This document shows positions 24,846 to 34,715 of a stretch of 64,000 bases of DNA, in pieces. The notes beneath the pieces were generated by a model. It had not been told where the DNA came from. It ran no database searches and saw only the letters and a program-made list of their open reading frames with translations. Each line of letters begins with the position of its first letter. Positions within the stretch are counted from its first letter, which is position 1. This DNA comes from DATEOR01 sp963766725 (lineage in GTDB: Bacteria; Actinomycetota; Thermoleophilia; Gaiellales; Gaiellaceae): NCBI GenBank assembly GCA_963766725.1, contig CAVYBK010000003.1:1-64000 (forward strand), written 5' to 3'. The position numbers and the translations under genes are program-made.

Positions 24846-25902
24846 GTTGTCGACGAGCTTGTAGACGGGCCCGGCGCCTGAGATCACGTAGAGCTCGCCC
24901 TTCGAGTTCTCGCCGAACGAGTAGAGGCCCGACACCGTGAAGCCGAGGGTGTGGCGGTTCTTCAGCGTCCGCGCGTCGGCGGTCTTGATCCAGCTGCTGC
25001 CCTCGTCGCCGAAGAAGTAACGGCCGCGCTGCGCCGGCATGTGCGAGCCGCGGTAGACAAAGCCGCCGATGACCGTCGACCCGACGCCGCGGCCGTACGC
25101 GTACTTCGGGAAAATCAGTTTGCCGGGGCCCTTGATGCCCTCGTCCTCCGAGCCGCACGTGCCGCTGAGGTTGCCCTCGTAGTGGTTCCAGCCGTAGTTC
25201 TCCGGAGTGCCGCGGGCCCTCGAGGCATCCAGGAAATCGACCTCTTCGCGACTCGACTCGCCGACGTCGCCGATGTAGATGTCGCCGGTCATGCGGTCGA
25301 ACGACCAGCGCCATGGGTTGCGCAGTCCGTAGCCGACGATCTTCCAGCCGTTGGAGTCGTGGCGGAGAAGCTTGCCGAGCTTCGTATTGAGGTTCTGGGC
25401 GCTCTTCGCCGTGTCGCAACCGCCGCCGCCGTCGCCGAGGCTGAGGTAGAGATGGCCGCCGCGGAACTGGAGCGTGCCCCCGTTGTGGTTGCTGAACGGC
25501 TGGTGCTGCCGCAAGATCGTTGTCCTCGAGCCGGGCTGTACGTGGCCCAGGCCGCTGTTCAGCCTGTAGCGGACGACGCGGCTGTCCCCGCCTCTGTTCG
25601 TGTAGTAGACGAACAGCTTCCGGTCCGCGATGACGGCCGACAGCAGGCCCTGTTCGCCGCCGCTCGAAACGCGGCCGTGGATGTCGAGGACGACGTTCCG
25701 GTGCCCTCCGCTCCGGCGGCGGATGATCTTGCCGCCCTTCTGGACGACGTACAGCGTCGAGCCGGGCACGCTCCGGGGGGCGAACACCTGGATCGGCGTG
25801 TCGAAGTTCCCGACGAGCTGCGTGTGCACGGCAGCGCCGGCCGCGGCCGGGAAGACGACCACGAGCATGCCGACGAAGAACCCCTAGGACTGAGCGGCGC
25901 AT
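24843..25902 (-). CDS. secreted glucose/sorbosone dehydrogenase-like beta-propeller, one frameshift in the signal peptide
   Basis: PQQ-type glucose/sorbosone dehydrogenase family, six-bladed propeller, about 350 residues. Blade motifs: VFAPRSVPGSTLYVVQKGG, SSGGEQGLLSAV, NGGTLQFRGGHLYLSLGDGGGG, GLRNPWRWSFDRMTGDIYIGDVG and VIGGFVYRG. The coding frame lacks a signal peptide from ATG 25868, but ATG 25902 gives MRRSVLG, and removing one base from the CCCC run at 25881-25884 joins it to FFVGMLVVVFPAAAGAAV, a proper export signal. I therefore place the start at 25902 and treat the shift as a likely sequence error. Cofactor use is not certain. Confidence 0.82.
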
Positions 25903-25907
25903 CCGCG

Positions 25908-26786
25908 TCAGAGGGTAGCGGCTCGTCCGGCCGCCGCTTCCCCCTTCTTGGCGAAGTAGCGAACGAGTCCCGCGTGGGACTGCCAGAGCGGCCCCGCCTG
26001 CGTGTAGGCCGCGGCGGTCTCGGGATCGGTCGCCGTTTCCAGCTCCTGCTCGGCCGCACGAACGAACTCCTCCTCGCTCGCCCCGTCGCGGACCCGCCCG
26101 GCCCAGGTCCGCAGCCGCTCGCGGGTGCGCGCGATGTGCCCGGCCGGCTCCTCCACGACTCCGAAGTGCGGGAGACAGAGGCGCTCGGGCTTCCGTTCGG
26201 CGATCGAATCGAGCGAGCGCTCCCAGGCCTCGAGGTCGACGTCGGGCGGCGGGCAGACAGGCGCGATCAGGGTCGAGGGAGCGATGACGACGCCGGTGAC
26301 GTCGCCCGAGTAGCACGTCCCGTCCTCCGAAAGGTAGGAAACGTGGTGCGAGGCGTGCCCGGGAGTCGGCCACGCCTCGAGCCCGAGCACATCGCCGCCC
26401 ACGACGTGGACGTTTTCCTCCGGCACAGGCACGAGCTCGCCCCAGAGCCGGTCGAAGTCGTCCGCGTAGAGCCGTCGCACGCTCGCCTCCAGGCGGGACG
26501 GGTCGACGAGGTGCGGCGCACCGACCTCGCTGACGTGAACCTGGAGCTCCGGGTTCCGGCGGACGAGAGCGCCGGCCGCGCCGGCGTGGTCGAGGTGGAT
26601 GTGCGTCAGGACGAGGTGGCGGAGGTCCTCGACCGCGAGTCCCTGCCCGGCGAGGCCTTCCTCGAGCGCGCCCAGGCACGTCGTGGGGCCGCAATCGACC
26701 AGCGCCGGCTCGTCACCGGCGAGGAGGTAGGACGCGATCACCCGCGAGCGCCCGAGGTGCTGGAGGTCGATCAGAACGGAAGCCAA
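25908..26786 (-). CDS. MBL-fold metallo-hydrolase
   Basis: 292 residues. The binuclear zinc motif is LTHIHLDHAGAAG (near residue 60), followed by AWPTPGHASHHVSYL (third His), CYSGDVTGV (bridging Asp) and PHFGVVEE (last His). The C-terminal helices from about 200 resemble those of RNase Z/glyoxalase II-like hydrolases. Start TTG at 26784-26786 is the only one after the in-frame TAG at 26805-26807. It overlaps a perfect inverted repeat, which may hide or regulate it. Substrate unknown. Confidence 0.85.
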   Translation of the reverse strand: MASVLIDLQHLGRSRVIASYLLAGDEPALVDCGPTTCLGALEEGLAGQGLAVEDLRHLVLTHIHLDHAGAAGALVRRNPELQVHVSEVGAPHLVDPSRLEASVRRLYADDFDRLWGELVPVPEENVHVVGGDVLGLEAWPTPGHASHHVSYLSEDGTCYSGDVTGVVIAPSTLIAPVCPPPDVDLEAWERSLDSIAERKPERLCLPHFGVVEEPAGHIARTRERLRTWAGRVRDGASEEEFVRAAEQELETATDPETAAAYTQAGPLWQSHAGLVRYFAKKGEAAAGRAATL

Positions 26787-26804
26787 GTAACAGTCTGTTA
26801 CTTG
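26784..26804. promoter_or_regulatory. perfect 9-bp inverted repeat over the MBL start codon
   Basis: Arms CAAGTAACA and TGTTACTTG with a 3-bp centre fill the whole 18-bp gap between cupredoxin stop and MBL start and cover the TTG. The arms are AT-rich against a GC-rich background, as TetR- or GntR-type operators often are. There is no U-tract, so it is not a standard terminator. Confidence 0.5.
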
Positions 26805-27216
26805 CTAGTTGACGGTGAGCGTGCCCTCCATCCCGGCTGCGCGATGCCCGTCCACCGAGCAGAAGAACGTGTAGGTCCCTGGGTCGAGATCGACGGTCGT
26901 GCTCGTCGTCGAGTCCGTGATCTGGTCTGTTGCACCGCTCGCGCCGTTTCCTTCGATCGTGACGTCGTGCGGAAGCGAGGACATGTTCGTGAAGTCGATC
27001 GTGATCGAGCCCGCGGTCGCGGACACGTCGGTCTGTTCGTACTTCAGGGCTCCGCTCGGGTCGGCCGAGATCTTGAACCGTGGAGCCGCCCCCTCCACCG
27101 CCGCCACCAGTCGTGGCCGGAGTGGTCGAGGAGGAGCTGCTTCCGCCGCCGCAAGCAGAAAGGGCGAGAACGAGAGCCGCGAGGACGAGCACGAGCGGCA
27201 ACGCGCGTCTTGTCAT
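26805..27216 (-). CDS. cupredoxin (plastocyanin-like) lipoprotein, one frameshift
   Basis: Starts MTRRALPLVLVLAALVLALSAC, where LSAC is the lipobox, then a Ser/Thr/Gly-rich linker. The frame shifts near 27079 (one extra base in ACGG) into FKISADPSGALKYEQTDVSA and the copper domain: SSLPHDVTIEG carries the first His, and FFCSVDGHRAAGMEGTL the Cys, His and Met spaced C-x4-H-x4-M. That is a complete type I copper site. Likely a membrane-anchored electron carrier. Its start overlaps the membrane-protein gene upstream as ATGA. Confidence 0.82.
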
Positions 27217-28143
27217 CGAATCACTCCTTCGGGTCGGTTCACTCTACCTACGCGGAAGAGGACGAAGTAGATGGCCACGGCTCCGAGCACGATGCCCAGC
27301 CAGGCCGGGCTCAGATCCGGCCGGATGACGCTCGGAAGCTTGGCGTCGAACGTGCCGCGCTTGACGAGCTGCTCGTTCCACCCGTCCTGGAGCGCATTCG
27401 CCAGCCCGTACGTGAGGAGGAGCGCGACGTAGACCGCAAGCCCGGTCCCCTCGGCTTTCCGCGGCATGCGGGACGGGACGCGGGAGAGCAGGAGCGCCGC
27501 GACGGCGAGGAGGATCCCGTCGAGCCCGTGGTGGTGTCCCAGGTGGACGGCGTGGAGCGACGGCTCGCCGCCCAGCGACGGCGTGACCACCTTGGCGATG
27601 AACGGGTCGCCGATCACCGGCGTGTCGTCGACGTAGAAGCCGAGCTCGGCCCAGATCCAGGGCAGCGCGGCGAGGACGAGCACGGCGGCGAGAACGACCC
27701 TCGCGTAATCCCAGCGGTTCAAGGGCTGCGAGTCGCCGCGGCCGCCGCGCCGGAGGGCCCACACAGTCAGCCCGAGAGCGACGAGCGCTCCGATTCCCGC
27801 GAGCGCGTTCACCGGCCTCGCGTCGAGGTCGCCCTGGTCGATCACGCCCGGGAACCCCACGGTGGCACAGAGGATCGTGGCGAGGGCTCCCGCCGCGACC
27901 GAGAGCCTCGTGCGGATGCGCGCGACGGCGATCCATGCGAGCGGAATCGCCACGAGCGCGACCGGGAAGCCCGGCAAAGACGAGCGCGCGCGAGGCGCCG
28001 GCTTCGAGCCCCTCGCCGCTCGTGTGGTAGAGCGACTCGGGCGGAAGACGCGAGTACGTCACGAGGATGGCCAGCGCGACGAGTGCGAAGAGCGACCAGA
28101 CCCCTATCGCTTCCAGAAGGCCAGGCCGGCGCCCTTGCTCCAT
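27213..28143 (-). CDS. polytopic membrane protein of unknown function, one frameshift
   Basis: About 310 residues, eight or so hydrophobic helices. MEQGRRPGLLEAIGVWSLF and LVTYSRLPPESLYHTSGEGL come from one frame. Dropping one T of TTTGCC near 27977 continues into LPGFPVALVAIPLAWIAVAR and on to the end. VTPSLGGEPSLHAVHLGHHHGLDG is a His-rich loop that could bind metal. I do not recognise the family. It heads an operon with the cupredoxin and MBL genes, so a respiratory or copper link is conceivable. Confidence 0.65.
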
Positions 28144-28152
28144 TTCCCGACG

Positions 28153-28162
28153 AGCCTAGACT
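28153..28162. promoter_or_regulatory. overlapping divergent -10 elements
   Basis: On the plus strand TAGACT (28157-28162) is 9 nt before ATG 28172, with TTGCTC (28135-28140) 16 bp upstream as a possible -35. On the minus strand TAGGCT (28153-28158) is 9 nt before ATG 28143. The two elements share bases, so the promoters should compete. Confidence 0.45.
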
Positions 28163-28171
28163 AGCCAGGCC

Positions 28172-31100
28172 ATGTCTGCTTCCTCGTGCGCGGCCTGCGG
28201 CTTCGCCAACCCCGCGGGCGCGCTCTTCTGCGGGAACTGCGGCAGCGCGCTGGGGCGGTCGTGTCCCTCCTGTGGCACCGTGGTCTCGCCCGAGCTCGCC
28301 TTCTGCACCTCCTGCGGAGCGGCCCTCGGGGTGGACGAGCCCCTTCCGAGCGCCGAGGAGCGGAAGGTCGTCACGGTCGTCTTCGTCGACCTCGTCGGCT
28401 TCACGAGCCGCGCAGAGCTGCTCGACCCCGAGGACGTCGGCGGGCTGCAGACTCCCTACTACGCCCGCGTGCGGAAGGAGATCCGAGAACTACGGCGGAA
28501 CGGTCGAGAAGTTCATCGGCGACGCGGTCGTCGCGGTCTTCGGCGCGCCCTCGCCCACGAGGACGACCCGGCGCGCGCCATGCTCGCCGCGCTCGCAGTC
28601 CGCGACGCGATTGCGGACATGAACGCGGACGACCCGAGCCTCGAGCTGCACGTTCGCGTCGCCGTCACCACGGGCGAGGCGCTCGTCCGCCTCGACGCCC
28701 GCCCCGAGCAGGGCGAAGGCATCGCGGCGGGAGACGTGCTCAATACCGCCTCGCGCCTGCAGTCGGCCGCGCCGGTCGGACGGGATCCTCGTCGACGACG
28801 CGACGCGCCGGGCGAGCGAGCACTCGTCGAGTATCGCGAGGCCGATCCGGTCGTCAGGCCAAGGGAAAGGCGGAGCCCGTGCAGGGCGTGGGAGGCCGTG
28901 ACGCCGCATCGCGCGCCTCGGCGTGGACATCGCGTTCCGCGGCGGCGCCTCGCTCGTCGGACGAGAGACGACGAGCTCGCAACGCTCCGCGATGCGGTCG
29001 CCGCGCGCGCAGCGCGCCCGCGCCCCGCAGCTCGTCACACTCGTCGGCGTCCCCGGGATCGGCAAGAGCCGACTGGTCTGGGAGCTCTACGAGGCGCTGC
29101 ACACGGACCCGAGCGTCCTCGTTGCCTGGCGCCAGGGTCGCTCGCTTCCCTACGGCGAGGGAGTCGCATTCTGGGCGCTCGGCGAGGTGACGAAGTCCCA
29201 CGCAGGAGTGCTGGAGAGCGACGACGCGCAGGCGGCCGAAGCAAAGCTCCGCGCGGCGGTCGATGGGGTGATCCCCGACGAGGTCGGGAGGCTCGCTGGG
29301 TGGAAGGTCACCTGCGGCCGCTCGCGGGGCTGGGCGGGGGAAGCGAGCCGGGCGGCGACAGGCCGGAGCGAGGCGTTCGCGGCCTGGCGGCGCTTCTTCG
29401 AGGCGATCGCCGAGTCGAACGCCGCTCGTCCTCGTCTTCGAGGATCTCCACTGGGCCGACGACGACCTGCTCGACTTCGTCGACTACATGGCGGAATGGA
29501 CGAGCGACGTTCCGCTCGTGCTGGTCTGTACGGCTCGACCCGAGCTTCTCGACCGCACGCCCGGGTGGGGCGGCGGCAAGCGCAACGCGACGACGATCTC
29601 GCTCGCGCCGCTCTCGCGAGGCGGAGACCGGTCGTGCTCCTCTCGTCCCTTCTGGCGAACGGACGGCTCTCGGCGCGGAGGGCCGCAGCAGAGCTCTCTG
29701 ACTCGCGCCGGCGGCAATCCGCTCTATGCGGAGGAGTTCGTGCGCATGCTCGCCCAGGCCGAGGAGGAGCTGCCGCTTCCCGGAGTCCGTCCAGGGGATC
29801 ATCGCCGCGCGGCTCGACACGCTCCCGCCCGACGAGAAGGCACTGTCCAGGCCGCTGCGATCGTCGGCAAGGTCTTCTGGCCCGGCGCGCTCGGCGAGCT
29901 GCGCTCGATCTCGATCGCAGCGAGAGTCGAGCAGTGCGGTTGCACGCGCTCGAGCGCAAGGAGTTCGTGCGCCGAGAGCGCCGCTCCTCGGTTGCCGGCG
30001 AGACCGCCTACGTCTTTCGCCACGTGCTCGTTCGCGACGTCGCCTACGGCCAGATTCCGCGCACACGGCGGGCGGACATGCACCGGCTGCGCGGCCGGAT
30101 GGGTCGAGTCGCTCGCCGGCGACCGGCCCGAGGACCTCGCAGACATGGTCGCGCACCACTACCTGAGCGCGCTCGATCTCGATCGGCGCATCGAGGCGCG
30201 CGAGGATCCCGAGCTTGCCGCGCGTGCGCGCACGCGCGCTTCGTCGACGCGGGCGACCGCGTCGTCCGCCTTGAACGCTTTCGCCGCCGCCGCCCGCTTC
30301 TACGAGCAGGCACTCGAGCTGTGGCACGGAGAGAGACGCCGACAGGCCACGCGTCCTCCTCGCCTACGGACGGGCTCTCTTCCACGCCGAGGGCGGCGGA
30401 AAGGACGCCTTGCACGAGGCGGCCGACGCATTCCTCGACGCGGGCGAAAGGGAGCAGGCAGCGCCTGGCCCTGGTCTCTCTGGCGGACTTCCTTCATTTC
30501 ATCGAAGGGAATAGCCCGGAAGCGAGCGCGAAACCTCGACTTGGCCGTCTCACTCGTCGAGGACGCCCCTCCGTCGCCGGTCAAAGCCGGCGTCCTCGCG
30601 AATCGGGCTCGCTTCCACATGATCTCCGACGAAACGGATCAGGCCATTCGCCTTGCCGACGAGGCCCTCGCGCTCGCCACGAGGCTGGAGCTCGAGGATC
30701 TCCAGGCACACACGCTGAACACGCGGGGCGTCGCGCGGACGCTGAACGGTGACTTCGGCGGCGTCGAGGATCTCGAGCGGGCGGTCGAAATCGCTCCACC
30801 ACTCTCGTTCGAGTTGATGCGGGCGCTGAACAACCTCGTCTCGACTCTCGTGGAGCTCGGCGACCTCGAGCGCGGCTTCGCGCTCGATGGACGCGGTCCC
30901 TCGAGGCGGCGCGCCGACACGGACATGTCGTTGCGATGGCGTGGGTCGAGACGCAGCAGCTCGACCGGCTCTACTGGATCGGTGAGTGGGACGAGCTTGC
31001 TCTCCCGCGCCGAGCGCATGCTCGACGAGACGTCCTCGACCACTCCGACGTTGATGGCGATCGACGCCTACATCTTCCGAGCCCGCGTGAGGCTCGCCAA

Positions 31101-31641
31101 GGGGAACGTCGCGAGGCTGCGCTCGAGGACTCGGCGCAGACTGCTCGAGTTCGCACGGGCCCAGGGCGACCCTCAGGTGGCGTTCCCCGCTCTCGCCACG
31201 CGCGCGCAGGTCTTGCACGAAGCCGGCCAGCACGCGGAGGCGACCGACGCCGGTCGACGAGCTCCTCGCACGCTGGCGGGAGAGCCCAACATCTGCGGCG
31301 GGCCCCTGGCTCGCCGAGGTCGCACATGTGCTGGAAGGGCTCGGGCGAGGCACCGAGCTCGCGCAGGCAAGCTCTGCGTGTACGCCTGCGGACGCGGTGG
31401 CTCAGCGCCGCCGCAAGCCTCTCGCGGGCGGCGATGCCGTTCGGGCCGCCGAGCATCTACGACCGAGATCGGACGCGCACGCCGACGCGGCGAAGACACG
31501 CCTGCGCGCCGCCGAGCTGCTCGTTGGCGCGGGTCGGCGCGAGGAGGCCGAGAGCCAGCTCGAGCTCGCGCTCGAGTTCTTCCGCCGGCGGGCGCCGAGC
31601 GCTACGTCCGCGCGGCCGAGGCGCTGCTCGCGGTCAGCTAG
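28172..31641 (+). pseudogene. zinc-ribbon class III nucleotide cyclase / AAA / TPR regulator, broken by many frameshifts
   Basis: Reconstructed across frames, the gene encodes an N-terminal pair of zinc ribbons (CAACGFANPAGALFCGNCG, CPSCGT...CTSCG), a class III adenylate/guanylate cyclase domain (VVTVVFVDLVGFTSRAE, YGGTVEKFIGDAVVAVFGAP, then RVAVTTGEALV), an AAA ATPase (GVPGIGKSRLVWEL), and TPR-like helices to TAG 31641. About 1150 residues would be normal for such regulators. The frame changes many times (for instance near 28490, 28550, 28780, 28860), far more often than elsewhere. Codon meaning survives in every piece, so this may be a patch of poor sequence rather than an old pseudogene. 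Confidence 0.75.
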
Positions 31642-31825
31642 TCGTCGTCCCGGTCGAGATCGTCGTCTTCGAGCAGAGGATCGCCTCGGGATCCGGCTGC
31701 TCGTCGCACACAGTGACCGCGAACTTGCGGTTTCCGTGCTTGCTCTTGAACTTCGTGACGACCTTCTCGCCAGGCTTCATGGGATGAGGATCGGGGTTGA
31801 GTGGCCGGAACCAATGGGGGGGCAC
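31634..31825 (-). CDS. small protein of unknown function (63 aa)
   Basis: GTG 31825 follows AAGGAGG (31831-31837) by 5 nt, one of the strongest ribosome-binding sites in the window. Product starts MPPHWFRPLNPDPHP, has a basic centre (KPGEKVVTKFKSKHGNRKF) and two Cys, and ends in a Ser/Thr-rich tail. No membrane segment or known family. The 3' end overlaps the cyclase 3' end by 8 bp. An internal ATG at 31780 has no ribosome-binding site. Confidence 0.55.
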   Translation of the reverse strand: MPPHWFRPLNPDPHPMKPGEKVVTKFKSKHGNRKFAVTVCDEQPDPEAILCSKTTISTGTTTS

Positions 31826-31968
31826 CGCAGACCTCCTTCTTCGACTCAGGCGCCCCGATCATCCTCCAACGGGACGGCGAGAGCAACTGAGCCTATATCC
31901 CCCTTTCCAGGGAGGGGAGCGGCCCGGAAAGTCGCAAGAATTGAGGTTTAGGCAGCTTTTCGGGAAGG

Positions 31969-34689
31969 ATGCCGCGGCCAATGGGAGTACTGCGAGAACA
32001 CGTCGCTCGAGACGACGCGTCCATGACGCCTCCAACCCCCCCTGCCCTGACCCGGGTCGACACGCTCGTCGATTCCTACCGCCGTCTCGCGGAGGTCTTC
32101 CACGACGTTCTCTCCGAGCAGCAGCTGGACGCAGTCCTCGAGCGAATCGCGGACACGCTGGGCGATCTCATCCCCTTCGACGCGTTCACGATCTACCAGG
32201 CAGACGAGGCCCGGCGCGTCCTCATCCCCCTCATGTCGAGAGACAAGTGGGCGGACGAGATCATGGGCGACCAGCCGATCTACGGCGAAGGGATCACGGG
32301 GTGGGTCGTCGAGAACCGCGAGGCGCAGCTCGTCAACCACGCGCATCTCGACCCGCGCGTGAAGGTCGTGCCCGGCACTCCCCCGGACGAGCCCGAGGCG
32401 CTCATCTCCGTCCCGCTCGTCGCGCGCGGCACGGTCAAGGGGACGCTCAACGTCTACCGCCTCGGCGACGACGCGGTCTTCACCGAAGAGGAGTTCGAGC
32501 TGGCCCAGCGCTTCGGCGACGCGGCCGCGCTCGCGCTCGACAACGCGCAGGTTCGCGCCGGCCTCGAGCTCGAGGCGCAGACCGACTCCCTGACGGGCCT
32601 CTACAACCACCGCTACTTCCACGACCGCTTGCGCGCCGAGCTGAACCGCGTCAGCCGCGCGCACGACTCGATCGCCGTGCTCATGCTCGACATCGACGAC
32701 TTCAAGCGCGTCAACGACATCTACGGCCACGGCACGGGCGACCAGGTGCTCGTCGCGCTCGCGGACATCCTCCGCCAGACCGTGCGCGGCTCCGACGTCG
32801 TCTGCCGGCTGGGCGGCGAGGAGTTCGGCGTCATCATGGCTTCCTGCGACGCGGGCGACGCGATGGGGCTCGCAGCGCGCCTGACCGAGCGGATGCTCAC
32901 GGAGGAGTTCGAGCAGGCGGGCCGGCTCACGCTCTCGATCGGCATCGCCCAGGGCCCCGAGCACGCGATGAACCCTCGCGAGCTCGTCGCCTGCGCGGAG
33001 TCCGCCATGATGGCCGCGAAGGCGCGCGGCAAGAACCAGAGCGTTTTCTTCGACGACACGGCCACCGAGCGCCCCGGCGTGAACGGGCGCGAGGACGTCC
33101 GCTCGATCGCCCACCTGAAGATGCTGCAGAGCCTCGCGGGCCGCCTCAACCGCCTGAACGACGTGCGTGAGATCGGCTCCGTGATCGTGAACGAGCTCCG
33201 CGGCCTCATCGACTACCACAACTGCCGCGTGTACATCGCCGACGGGGACACCCTCTTCCCGATCGCCTTCAAGGGCACCCTCGGCCAGTACACGGAGGAG
33301 AGCGCCGAGGACCTGACCTGCAAGTTCGGCGAGGGCTTCACGGGCTGGGTGGCCGAGACCGGCCGCTCGCTCCTGCTCGCCAACGCGATGGACTGCGAGT
33401 TCGCGGTCACGATCCCCAACACGGAGGACATCGACGAGTCCGTCGTCGCCGTCCCGCTGAAGTACGGCTCGCGCGTGAGCGGCGCGGTCGTCATCTCCAA
33501 GCTCGGCGTGAGCCAGTTCGACGAGGACGACGTCCGGCTCCTCGAAGTGCTCGCCGGCCACGCCTCGGTCGCGCTCGAGAACGCGCGCCTCTACGAGGCC
33601 GAGCGCAAGGAGGCCGAGCTCGCCAAGGAATCGCTCTGGATCGCCAACGCCCTCCTCGACTTCAGCCGCGAGGTTGCGACCGTGGAGGGCATGGACGACG
33701 TCCTCGACCGGATCGTCGACCTCACCGCGCATTCCCTCGGGTCGCCGCGGGTCTCGGTCTGGATGGAGGACGTGGCGGGCGGCGACCTCACCCCCCGCGC
33801 GTTCTCGGGATACAGCGACGAGCTGCGCGCGCAAACCGAGGCGCTGAGCTATCCGCACTCGCTCTCGAGCACGTTCCTCTCCGCCTCCGAGCCGTTCACG
33901 ATGGGGCCGGATCAGCTCTCAGCCATCGACGGCGTCCCCGAGCCCGGCGCGGTCTATGCCGTCGCGCCCCTCCACTTCGAGGGCGCCCGGGTCGGCTGCA
34001 TCGTCGCCATGGACACGCAGAGCTTCACGCCTCGGACGATGCGCCTCTTCGCCGGCATCGCCCACCAGGCGAAGCTCGCGATCCAGAACGCGGGCGCATT
34101 CGACAACCTCGAGGAGACCTTCTTCACCACCGTCGAGGCCCTCGCGAACGCTCTCGAGGCGAACGACGAGTACACGTCGTCCCATGCCCGCTGGATCACC
34201 GACATGGCCCTCGACGTCGGCCGCGAGCTCGGCCTCGACTCCGTCGCGCTGAAGCGCCTCGAGCTCGGCGCGCTCTTCCATGACATCGGCAAGATCGGCA
34301 TCCCCTCGACGATCCTCCTGAAGCCCGGCCCGCTGACGAAGCAGGAGCGAGCGGTCATGGAGACGCACCCCGAGCTCGGCGAGCGGATCCTCGCGCCGAT
34401 CGCGCGCCTGGAGGCCGTCCGCCCCATCGTGCGCCACTGCCACGAGCGCTGGGACGGCAAGGGCTATCCAGATGCCCTCGGCGGAAGGGACATCCCCATC
34501 GAGTCGCGCGTGATCTTCGTCTGCGACGCCTTCCACGCGATGACGACCGACCGGCCGTACCGCCGCGCGATGCCCTTCGAGGACGCCTGCAAGGAGCTCG
34601 AAGGCGGCGCCGGGTCGCAGTTCGACCCCGACGTCGTCGCCGCGTTCCTGCGCCTCGCTCCGGCAGCGCTCGAGACGCACCCCGTCTAG
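31969..34689 (+). CDS. bifunctional c-di-GMP enzyme: GAF-GGDEF-GAF-GAF-HD-GYP
   Basis: 906 soluble residues. Order: GAF (about 40-195), GGDEF (about 205-355), two GAF domains (about 375-545 and 560-705), HD-GYP (about 715-900). The cyclase site is RLGGEEFGV with an RGSD inhibitory site five residues upstream, both intact. The phosphodiesterase has HDIGKIGIP and RHCHERWDGKGYP with its metal ligands. It can therefore both make and break c-di-GMP, with GAF domains as likely sensors. No signal peptide or transmembrane part. The start may be ATG 31969 or 32023; neither has a clear ribosome-binding site. Confidence 0.92.
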   Translation: MPRPMGVLREHVARDDASMTPPTPPALTRVDTLVDSYRRLAEVFHDVLSEQQLDAVLERIADTLGDLIPFDAFTIYQADEARRVLIPLMSRDKWADEIMGDQPIYGEGITGWVVENREAQLVNHAHLDPRVKVVPGTPPDEPEALISVPLVARGTVKGTLNVYRLGDDAVFTEEEFELAQRFGDAAALALDNAQVRAGLELEAQTDSLTGLYNHRYFHDRLRAELNRVSRAHDSIAVLMLDIDDFKRVNDIYGHGTGDQVLVALADILRQTVRGSDVVCRLGGEEFGVIMASCDAGDAMGLAARLTERMLTEEFEQAGRLTLSIGIAQGPEHAMNPRELVACAESAMMAAKARGKNQSVFFDDTATERPGVNGREDVRSIAHLKMLQSLAGRLNRLNDVREIGSVIVNELRGLIDYHNCRVYIADGDTLFPIAFKGTLGQYTEESAEDLTCKFGEGFTGWVAETGRSLLLANAMDCEFAVTIPNTEDIDESVVAVPLKYGSRVSGAVVISKLGVSQFDEDDVRLLEVLAGHASVALENARLYEAERKEAELAKESLWIANALLDFSREVATVEGMDDVLDRIVDLTAHSLGSPRVSVWMEDVAGGDLTPRAFSGYSDELRAQTEALSYPHSLSSTFLSASEPFTMGPDQLSAIDGVPEPGAVYAVAPLHFEGARVGCIVAMDTQSFTPRTMRLFAGIAHQAKLAIQNAGAFDNLEETFFTTVEALANALEANDEYTSSHARWITDMALDVGRELGLDSVALKRLELGALFHDIGKIGIPSTILLKPGPLTKQERAVMETHPELGERILAPIARLEAVRPIVRHCHERWDGKGYPDALGGRDIPIESRVIFVCDAFHAMTTDRPYRRAMPFEDACKELEGGAGSQFDPDVVAAFLRLAPAALETHPV

Positions 34690-34702
34690 TCGCATCCGGC
34701 TT

Positions 34703-34708
34703 TAGGAT
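34703..34708 (+). promoter_or_regulatory. -10 element of the hydroxyacid oxidase gene
   Basis: TAGGAT, 7 nt before GTG 34716, in the 26-bp gap after the c-di-GMP gene. No ribosome-binding site. Confidence 0.5.
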
Positions 34709-34715
34709 CGGCGGC

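Noticed and set aside
24109..26694. 861-codon minus-strand frame
   Set aside because: Only its end is genuine (rhodanese). The rest is an out-of-frame read of the MBL and dehydrogenase genes.
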